The notes below the pieces were generated by a model. That model saw only the letters and a list, made by a program, of their open reading frames with translations, was not told where the DNA came from and ran no database searches. 11,429 bases of DNA from JAVBKB01 sp031554275 (GTDB lineage Bacteria; Bacillota; Bacilli; JARBTR01), in NCBI GenBank assembly GCA_031554275.1, contig JAVBKB010000011.1, positions 1-11,429 of the forward strand. The letters are read 5' to 3'. The stretch's first letter is position 1. The number at the start of each line of letters is the position of its first letter. Positions 7,196 through 11,429 of the stretch are shown here, in pieces. The position numbers and the translations under genes are program-made.

Positions 7196-7618
7196 ATGAA
7201 GTTACTTTCTTCTCTTATACCCACAATCATCCTATTAGCCAGTAGTTTTCTGCAAATAGATGGTCAATACTTATTTGGTATTCATGCATCATTACAAACG
7301 CAAAATAACACAGTTACGATCACAACCAATGGCGAACAGGTAGGCGAAGGCATAGTCCATACAGTAAACCCTGTCACAAGCTCTCCTTACACTTTTGCAG
7401 TAAGATTAAGGGGAACTGGTCATGTAATGCTTAAACTGTCTGAAACGTCAATCAAGGGCCGTTTCTTGCATGAAACGACTTCGAAGCCGATTACGCTATC
7501 GAATGAGTGGAAAAATTATACCCTGACCGCAGATCTCCATGCTGAAACAAATGAAATTGATCAAATTATTCTGACGACAGAAAAAGAGAAAGCGATTATT
7601 CAAATGAAAATCCGATAG
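7196..7618 (+). CDS. Hypothetical small exported protein with a carbohydrate-binding-like beta domain
   Basis: Protein of 140 residues, not assigned to a named family with certainty. The N-terminus (MKLLSSLIPTIILLASSFLQ) is a basic then strongly hydrophobic stretch, typical of a signal peptide or single membrane anchor. There is no lipobox cysteine and no clear AXA cleavage site. Residues about 63-140 are rich in beta strands (YTFAVRLRGTGHVMLKL, ITLSNEWKNYTLTADL, IDQIILTT), a pattern like the jelly-roll carbohydrate-binding modules of the CBM4/9 type. No catalytic domain is attached. I chose the ATG at 7196, with GGAG nine bases before it, over the ATG at 7181, which has no ribosome binding site and would add five residues. 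It probably forms a pair with the 80-residue gene upstream. No terminator is obvious; a patch of degraded repeats follows. Confidence 0.6.
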   Translation: MKLLSSLIPTIILLASSFLQIDGQYLFGIHASLQTQNNTVTITTNGEQVGEGIVHTVNPVTSSPYTFAVRLRGTGHVMLKLSETSIKGRFLHETTSKPITLSNEWKNYTLTADLHAETNEIDQIILTTEKEKAIIQMKIR

Positions 7619-7641
7619 CAATGGGCAATTACGGCATGGTA

Positions 7642-7740
7642 CTCATTCTTGCCTTATTGGGGTCTTCACAATTCCAAAGCTCATTCTTGCCTTATTGAAT
7701 CAGCAATCATTCCAGCCATGCTAACTCTGCAATCATTCTC
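7642..7740. repeat. Degenerate tandem repeat patch downstream of holA
   Basis: CTCATTCTTGCCTTATTG occurs twice exactly (7642-7659 and 7680-7697), 38 bases apart. Two weaker copies sharing GCAATCATTC follow at 7703-7712 and 7729-7738, 26 bases apart. Read on the minus strand the units share (G)C-A/G-AGAATGA. The copies are short and unevenly spaced. This fits an eroded intergenic repeat family, not a CRISPR array or a coding repeat. Confidence 0.6.
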
Positions 7741-7815
7741 GCGATTATTTTGAAACGGCTTCAGGGCATTATTTTCATTTAGAACTTCCGCTAATAGAAT
7801 TCACAATTATGCTAA

Positions 7816-8826
7816 TTACGCTTTCAAAATGAACATATCAATCATGATTTCTTTGTCGCCTTGACCTGTTTTCATTTGAAAGTCCATTTCCGCCAGTGCA
7901 TCGATTTTTGATAAAAGATCTTCCTCGTTAAATAGATGAATCTGTTGCATTGCCAACTTCACTGGGTATGGATTCATTTTCAACTTCTTGGCAATTTGCG
8001 CAGTACTAAGCCCGCATTTGATCAGGTATTTCACTTGTGCAAAAATCCGAAACTGTCTTGCGATTGCAGCCAAAATTCTAATCGGTTCTTCTTTTTGAAT
8101 CAATAAATCATGATATAACCCGATCGCTTCCAGCTTTTTCTGGTGAACGATCTTGTCAACAAGATCAAAGACATTTTGATCTAATGTTTTGGAAACTGTT
8201 GCTTCAACATCTTTCTCTGTTATAGCTTGACCAGGTTCAACCCCAAGCGAAAGCTTCTCCAATTCTAACAAAATCATTTGCAGGTTATTCCCAGTCAAAT
8301 AGACAAGCGCCTCTATTGCTTTTGGCTCAATTACAATTGCATGTTCTTTGGCAAGTACACGAACCCAATCAGCAAGCTCAAAATCATTCAATTGCTTTGC
8401 TTCAAATACGGTAGATTTTTTAATGAGCTCTTTCGTCACCTTTTTGCGTTCATCCAGTTTTGGATACGGAACGACAAAAACACCAATCGAATAATTAACC
8501 GGATTACTTACATAAGCTAATAGACGATCGATGTCATGAGTGATTTTGTCAGACTTTCTATCTGCTGCAGTCAAGAAAAAAGCGTTTTGCAGTAAGACTA
8601 CTCGTTGTTCTCCGAAGAAAGGCACCATCTCCAGCTCCTCGATGGCAACTTCAACAGCAGTCTCTTCTAGATCGATCGTAGTCAAATTGAACTCCGCTTC
8701 ATCCGGATTTAACGCATGCTCAACGATTAGCTTGACCGTTTTTTGTATCAGGAACTCCTCGCTCCCGTACAACACATACAATGGAGAAAACTTCTTGTCC
8801 TCTATATCTTTCCAAACTCTTGTCAA
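7816..8826 (-). CDS. holA: DNA polymerase III subunit delta
   Basis: The delta subunit of the clamp loader, which opens the beta sliding clamp at primer termini. It has 336 residues, close to the usual 340-350. The N-terminal motif SPLYVLYGSEEFLIQKTV (14-31) is the family's hallmark, followed by the region MVPFFGEQRVVLLQNA (67-82). As expected for delta, no Walker A motif is seen. The middle (VFEAKQLNDFELADWV) and the C-terminal helical collar (EEPIRILAAIARQFRIFAQV, then MKTGQGDKEIMIDMFI) also match. The start is TTG at 8826 with an AGAGG site about nine bases upstream; no ATG gives the conserved N-terminus. In B. subtilis holA lies beside comEC and yqzM; here yqzM is present but divergent and comEC is absent. 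No terminator is evident after the stop. Confidence 0.94.
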   Translation of the reverse strand: MTRVWKDIEDKKFSPLYVLYGSEEFLIQKTVKLIVEHALNPDEAEFNLTTIDLEETAVEVAIEELEMVPFFGEQRVVLLQNAFFLTAADRKSDKITHDIDRLLAYVSNPVNYSIGVFVVPYPKLDERKKVTKELIKKSTVFEAKQLNDFELADWVRVLAKEHAIVIEPKAIEALVYLTGNNLQMILLELEKLSLGVEPGQAITEKDVEATVSKTLDQNVFDLVDKIVHQKKLEAIGLYHDLLIQKEEPIRILAAIARQFRIFAQVKYLIKCGLSTAQIAKKLKMNPYPVKLAMQQIHLFNEEDLLSKIDALAEMDFQMKTGQGDKEIMIDMFILKA

Positions 8827-8869
8827 CTAAATCAACCTCTTAATTATATTCAGATTTTTAACTATATCT

Positions 8870-8898
8870 ATCCTAATCGTCTCAACTATTTTTGACAA
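8870..8898 (-). promoter_or_regulatory. Probable sigma-A promoter of holA
   Basis: On the minus strand TTGTCA (8898-8893) and TAGGAT (8875-8870) are separated by exactly 17 bases. They match five and four of six consensus positions. This would give a leader of about 40 bases before the TTG start. Confidence 0.55.
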
Positions 8899-9068
8899 GA
8901 GGTTTCAAAAGAAATCTTCTTTCCCCCTGATAAAAATATAAAAAAAACATGGCGATCTGAACCTGCTTTGCCAGTCACACTAGCACATGTTCAGTATGCT
9001 TTACCTTTCCCATTGCGCAGCTAGAAATATTCTCACAGCTACACTAGGAAACAGGATAACACTAATTA

Positions 9069-9098
9069 TTGGAGATTTCAGTCTGATTAATTTATAAT
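9069..9098 (+). promoter_or_regulatory. Probable sigma-A promoter of yqzM
   Basis: A perfect -10 box TATAAT (9093-9098) follows a partial -35 box TTGGAG (9069-9074) at 18 bases. The yqzM ribosome binding site begins 15 bases after the -10 box, so the leader would be very short. Confidence 0.5.
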
Positions 9099-9127
9099 TT
9101 TGGAAAACGGATGGAGGTAAACTTTAG

Positions 9128-9259
9128 ATGAATGAATTTGAACAAAATCCACAATCAAAGACAATGGACTTACTAGATTCAGCACTTGGCTTTATCATTT
9201 CGTTCGGCTTTTTCGCTACGATTTTTGCGATTGCTGCTATTATCAAGCTAATCGGATAA
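9128..9259 (+). CDS. yqzM: YqzM-like small membrane protein
   Basis: Protein of 43 residues. The polar N-terminus (MNEFEQNPQSKTMDLLDSAL) is followed by one membrane segment (about residues 21-41, GFIISFGFFATIFAIAAIIK) and a short end LIG. Length, the MNEFE start, the QSK motif and the single GFI-SFGFF helix match the YqzM family of Bacillales as I remember it; its function is unknown. The start has a strong GGAGGT (9113-9118) nine bases upstream. In B. subtilis yqzM lies next to holA, which supports the identification. Here it faces away from holA and has its own promoter. No nearby terminator is obvious. Confidence 0.82.
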   Translation: MNEFEQNPQSKTMDLLDSALGFIISFGFFATIFAIAAIIKLIG

Positions 9260-9286
9260 TTTTGCAGAAATCTTCACGAGGCAAAT

Positions 9287-9375
9287 TCCTGTAAAATAGA
9301 GAATTATTTATTTGCTCATTTTTTCATCTCGAAGGACAATAAAATGCTCGAATACAAATCGTTGTCATTGTCCCA
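9287..9375. repeat. Probable decayed relative of the palindromic element at 10202-10357
   Basis: TCCTG (9287-9291) followed by 9292-9331 aligns with the left arm of the larger element (10202-10206 and 10216-10254), with nine bases (ATTACCGAT) missing between. By eye about 31 of 40 aligned positions agree, including TAAAATAG and a shared 12-mer TTTTTCATCTCG. AAAATGCT then appears at the matching place. The right side folds back only partly (GGACAAT 9334-9340 with ATTGTCC 9367-9373), and no terminal inverted repeat is left there. Confidence 0.45.
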
Positions 9376-9481
9376 GATCGCCATTGTTTCCGCAATTTCA
9401 TAACTGGATTTTGCGTACATCAAAAGACTTGAATTACTTTATTTGAATGCCGTGCCGCATTAACAATATTTTTTTACAGAA

Positions 9482-9516
9482 AAAAAGCTAGCCTCTATCA
9501 CAGAAGCTAGCTTTTT
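9482..9516 (-). terminator. Rho-independent terminator of the peroxiredoxin gene
   Basis: A perfect 11-bp stem (AAAAAGCTAGC with GCTAGCTTTTT) has a 13-base loop. It begins six bases after the stop codon and ends in a run of T on the minus strand. It is symmetric enough to stop transcription in the plus direction too. Confidence 0.9.
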
Positions 9517-9522
9517 CGTTTA

Positions 9523-10071
9523 TTACTTTGGTTGTAGTGTTTTCTGACCTGGTCTCCAATTTGCTGGGCAAAGTCCTCCAGTTTGGAATGCTTGAAGTAC
9601 ACGAAGGGTTTCATCCACATCACGACCTACATCATTGTTAAACACTGCTGAGTACTTCAGTTCTCCCTTAGGATCAATGATAAATAATCCACGAAGACTG
9701 ATACCCTCTTCTTCAACAAGAACACCGTAATCAAGTGAAACAGTATGATTAGTGTCAGCTGCTAATGGATAATCCAACGTTCCGATTCCATTATCTTCTA
9801 AAGGTGTGTTAATCCATGCTAAGTGTGTATGAATTGTATCAGTTGATAATCCAATAACCTTTGCATCTAGTTTCTCAAATTCATCGTTTCTAGTTGAGAA
9901 TGCTAATATCTCTGTTGGACATACAAAGGTGAAATCCATTGGGTAGAAAAACAACACAGTCCACTTTCCATTCTTCATGTTTTCCTCTAAACTAACCTTA
10001 CCAAAAGTCTTGTTTGGCATAACTGCGGGTAATTCAAACAGTGGTGCTTGACGGCCTACTAATCTTTCCAT
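9523..10071 (-). CDS. ykuU: Typical 2-Cys peroxiredoxin (AhpC/TSA family, YkuU-like)
   Basis: Thiol peroxidase that reduces hydrogen peroxide and organic peroxides in the cytosol, using thioredoxin or a similar reductant. It has 182 residues. The active-site motif P44-x3-T48-x2-C51 (YPMDFTFVCPTE) contains the peroxidatic cysteine C51, and the resolving cysteine is C168 in GGLCPANW. The catalytic arginine is probably R127 (LRGLF). The protein ends soon after the resolving cysteine, without the C-terminal YF helix, so it should be an over-oxidation-resistant type. The overall sequence resembles B. subtilis YkuU as I recall it. The ATG has AGAGG seven bases upstream. The gene is monocistronic, with its own promoter, a PerR-like operator and a strong terminator. 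No ahpF or thioredoxin reductase gene is adjacent. Confidence 0.94.
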   Translation of the reverse strand: MERLVGRQAPLFELPAVMPNKTFGKVSLEENMKNGKWTVLFFYPMDFTFVCPTEILAFSTRNDEFEKLDAKVIGLSTDTIHTHLAWINTPLEDNGIGTLDYPLAADTNHTVSLDYGVLVEEEGISLRGLFIIDPKGELKYSAVFNNDVGRDVDETLRVLQAFQTGGLCPANWRPGQKTLQPK

Positions 10072-10104
10072 GCTTTAACCTCTTTCTATTCTTTAATCGT
10101 TTTA

Positions 10105-10133
10105 ATTATAAAGATTCTAAATAAGGAAGTCAA
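10105..10133 (-). promoter_or_regulatory. Consensus sigma-A promoter of the peroxiredoxin gene
   Basis: On the minus strand TTGACT (10133-10128) and TATAAT (10110-10105) are spaced by exactly 17 bases. The leader would be about 27 bases. The -10 box is shared with a PerR-box-like operator. Confidence 0.85.
10106..10120. promoter_or_regulatory. PerR-box-like operator over the peroxiredoxin promoter
   Basis: The 15 bases TTATAAAGATTCTAA match the PerR consensus TTATAATnATTATAA with one mismatch in each half (12 of 14 defined positions). The site overlaps the -10 box and the spacer. A bound Fe-PerR repressor would block RNA polymerase and be released by peroxide. The consensus and mechanism are from B. 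subtilis; regulation here is inferred. Confidence 0.6.
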
Positions 10134-10201
10134 TACTATGTAGAATTTTTGTGTCAATTTTTGATTATTCTTGTAATCATCAAAGCTGATTTTCTTCGTT
10201 A

Positions 10202-10357
10202 TCCTGATTACCGATTAAAATAGTGAATGATTTGTCCGGAAATTTTTCATCTCGCGCGGCAAAAAATGCTTAAATATCTAGATATTTAAGCATTTTTTTA
10301 ACAAAGCGAGATGGAAAATTACCACAAAGCATTTGCTATCTTAATCGGTAATCAGGA
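10202..10357. mobile_element. 156-bp palindromic MITE-like foldback element
   Basis: Perfect 17-bp terminal inverted repeats (TCCTGATTACCGATTAA at 10202-10218, its complement at 10341-10357) enclose a sequence that is palindromic almost throughout. A 15-bp inner arm (10241-10255 with 10306-10320) has one G-T mismatch, and the central 38 bases (10261-10298) are a perfect palindrome. Each half is 78 bases, of which about 63 pair in my hand alignment. Both ends are flanked by TTA (10199-10201 and 10358-10360), a possible target duplication. It has no coding capacity. Its centre has an A-run and a T-run around a perfect stem and should terminate transcription in both directions, separating the 198-residue gene from the peroxiredoxin promoter. 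Confidence 0.75.
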
Positions 10358-10387
10358 TTAGGTTGTCTAGTCTTGTTTTTCGGATCT

Positions 10388-10984
10388 TTAATCCCAAAAT
10401 TCGCTCATTTTATATAATAAAGGATATGTTTCGTCTTTATTCACTTGGCTCCAGCGTAATACTGTAAAGTCATCAGATACTTTATTGGTAAGTTGATGAG
10501 ACAAAACTATTTCGCTACCATTGGAAAAAAACAATACAAGCCCAACTTCTCTAGGATGATCCCATTTCAAAGAGTTTGTTGTTTCAATTTTGACAATTTC
10601 ATACTTAGTTAAACTGTGACCAATAATTTCTTTATAATGCACCTCAGAATATACTTGGTCGCATGCTTCAATCGGAAATAATTCTTGGTCATTTTTCATT
10701 GGGTCTTTAGATTCTTTACCATCATACACTTCAGCCCATAACACTACACTGCTAACTCTAACGTCACTACTAAATCCAATTGAGATATCTTGTTCAAATG
10801 CAATACAAAAAGGTCCAGTTGTTAGGGAAAATACTTCGTTTTTATTTATGCCACATTCATTTGCTGAATCTTCTTTCCCCCACCAGCTGTATCGAATTAA
10901 ATTCTTTACTTTTTTCCCTACCACGCTGTCAAGCAACGGTTTTCTATCTGAAGGAATAGATGGCTCAAAAAAAATGTTTTTCAT
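10388..10984 (-). CDS. Hypothetical 198-residue protein
   Basis: Not recognised. The start is an ATG with TGAGGT seven bases upstream. The protein has no signal peptide, membrane segment or lipobox and should be cytosolic. It is rich in aromatic residues and acidic stretches. The run from about 52 to 87 (FSLTTGPFCIAFEQ, SIGFSSDVRVSSVVLWAEVY) and 146-165 (EVGLVLFFSNGSEIVLSHQL) suggest a beta-sandwich fold. Three cysteines (C44, C60, C108) form no metal motif. It is bounded by the GntP terminator region upstream and the MITE-like element downstream, so it is probably transcribed alone. Such isolated genes next to mobile elements are often recently acquired. The beta-rich build would fit an orphan immunity-type or ligand-binding protein, but that is speculation. 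Confidence 0.75.
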   Translation of the reverse strand: MKNIFFEPSIPSDRKPLLDSVVGKKVKNLIRYSWWGKEDSANECGINKNEVFSLTTGPFCIAFEQDISIGFSSDVRVSSVVLWAEVYDGKESKDPMKNDQELFPIEACDQVYSEVHYKEIIGHSLTKYEIVKIETTNSLKWDHPREVGLVLFFSNGSEIVLSHQLTNKVSDDFTVLRWSQVNKDETYPLLYKMSEFWD

Positions 10985-11045
10985 ATTTTATACCTCATTA
11001 GTATTTGGATGCACCTCGCATATTAAAACTTTCAAACGAGTTTGC

Positions 11046-11082
11046 TCTGGCTTCGAAAAATTCCCAAAACACGGAAGCCAGA
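11046..11082. repeat. 9-bp inverted repeat upstream of the 198-residue gene
   Basis: TCTGGCTTC (11046-11054) pairs with GAAGCCAGA (11074-11082) across a 19-base loop. Only the plus direction has a short T-rich tail (ATTTTCTTATT), yet no plus-strand gene precedes it. On the minus strand it would lie in the leader of, or upstream of, the 198-residue gene, where it could be a regulatory stem. Confidence 0.45.
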
Positions 11083-11191
11083 ATTTTCTTATTATTCGCT
11101 TAAAATTTAAAACCACAAATCAATGAGAAGATCATTTATTTGGTCTGTTAGTGTGTTTGACATCACTCCAAATTCCTTCAATCAAAAGAAA

Positions 11192-11220
11192 AAACACTAC
11201 CCGAAAATGAGTAGTGCTTT
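11192..11220 (-). terminator. Rho-independent terminator of the GntP permease gene
   Basis: On the minus strand AAGCACTAC pairs with GTAGTGTTT (nine pairs, one of them G-T) across a ten-base loop, followed by TTTCTTTT. It starts 15 bases after the permease stop codon. Confidence 0.85.
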
Positions 11221-11235
11221 GACCGAAGTTATTTA

Positions 11236-11429
11236 TTAACCAACTACTGCATTTAAGATTAATGTCAAACCTAAACCAATGACTGCTGCAATTGTTGTCG
11301 CAGAAGTATAGGCTTTAAAGCAATCCTTAAGTTCCATGCCAAAGAATTCTTTAACTGTCCAGAATCCTGAATCATTAACATGTGATAGTCCGATAGCACC
11401 TGTACCAATTGCGATACAGATAACTGCTG
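11236..11429 (-). CDS. gntP: GntP-family gluconate permease, C-terminal part (cut by the window edge)
   Basis: Only the last 63 residues are present; the start lies beyond the right edge. They read through IGTGAIGLSHVNDSGFW, a conserved C-terminal segment of GntP-family proton symporters for gluconate and related sugar acids. VKEFFGMELKDCFKAYT follows, and then a final membrane helix (TTIAAVIGLGLTLILNAVVG). The frame is open to the window edge. The stop TAA (11238-11236) is followed by a clear terminator. Partner genes such as gntK or gntR would lie further right and cannot be seen. The substrate is inferred from the family. Confidence 0.88.
   Translation of the reverse strand, partial: AVICIAIGTGAIGLSHVNDSGFWTVKEFFGMELKDCFKAYTSATTIAAVIGLGLTLILNAVVG

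Larger units (their letters stand above)
8827..9127. other. Divergent intergenic region between holA and yqzM
   Basis: No further gene is seen in these 301 bases. Besides the two promoters noted separately, it contains a pair of overlapping inverted repeats. CTGAAC (8957-8962) pairs with GTTCAG (8989-8994), and AACATG (8946-8951) pairs with CATGTT (8986-8991). TGCT (8964-8967) and AGCA (8982-8985) can extend either stem. Read on the minus strand the second stem ends in eight T and would act as a terminator. Confidence 0.5.
10072..10387. other. Intergenic region upstream of the peroxiredoxin gene
   Basis: These 316 bases hold the peroxiredoxin promoter and operator (10105-10133), a small hairpin TGATTA/TAATCA near 10162-10179, and the palindromic element (10202-10357). 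I see no gene in it. Confidence 0.6.

Noticed and set aside
7642..7740. CRISPR array
   Set aside because: Only two exact copies of 18 bases, with uneven spacing and decayed further copies; there are no cas genes and no regular spacers.
10848..11126. Plus-strand frame of 92 codons over the start of the 198-residue gene
   Set aside because: It has no ribosome binding site, lies mostly antisense to a better-supported gene and shows no recognisable protein pattern; other antisense frames over livG, mtaB and holA were dropped for the same reasons.

Overview
The window looks like chromosomal DNA of a low-GC Gram-positive bacterium of the order Bacillales. I infer this from the A+T-rich sequence, strong AGGAGG-type ribosome binding sites, TTGACA/TATAAT-type promoters, one TTG start, and the presence of yqzM next to holA and of rpsU next to yqeY. 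A Planococcaceae- or Bacillaceae-like host fits, but the genus cannot be fixed from this sequence.

Layout. (1) 1-2473, plus strand: the end of a branched-chain amino acid (HAAT family) ABC transporter operon, livM (cut by the left edge), livG and livF, closed by a bidirectional terminator. (2) 2573-5740, minus strand: mtaB (tRNA t6A37 methylthiolation), deoC (deoxyribose-phosphate aldolase), rpsU (ribosomal protein S21, with a consensus sigma-A promoter) and yqeY. yqeY carries an apparent one-base frameshift just after its start codon. (3) 6030-7618, plus strand: an accessory island of three genes, a DUF2071/YqjF-like protein, an 80-residue protein of unknown function and a small probably exported beta-rich protein. 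A patch of degraded repeats follows. (4) 7816-9259: holA (DNA polymerase III delta, minus strand) and a divergent 43-residue membrane protein, yqzM. (5) 9523-10071, minus strand: a YkuU-like 2-Cys peroxiredoxin with a consensus promoter whose -10 box overlaps a PerR-box-like operator. (6) 10202-10357: a 156-bp palindromic, MITE-like element, with what looks like a decayed relative at 9287-9375 on the other side of the peroxiredoxin gene. (7) 10388-10984, minus strand: an unrecognised 198-residue protein. (8) 11236 to the right edge, minus strand: the C-terminus of a GntP-family gluconate permease with its terminator.

How it fits together. The transporter, deoC and gntP handle nutrients. mtaB, rpsU, yqeY and holA are housekeeping genes of translation and replication. 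In Bacillus subtilis, as I recall it, holA is followed at about 13 kb, in the same direction, by mtaB-rpsU-yqeY, with rpsT, gpr, spoIIP, lepA, hemW and the hrcA-grpE-dnaK-dnaJ-prmA-rsmE block in between. Here that whole block is absent from between them and replaced by the opposite-strand island.

Nothing in the window amounts to a complete new defence or mobile system. The items most worth checking are the yqeY frameshift, the foldback element and its probable relative around the peroxiredoxin gene, the collapsed holA-to-mtaB neighbourhood, and the three unrecognised genes.
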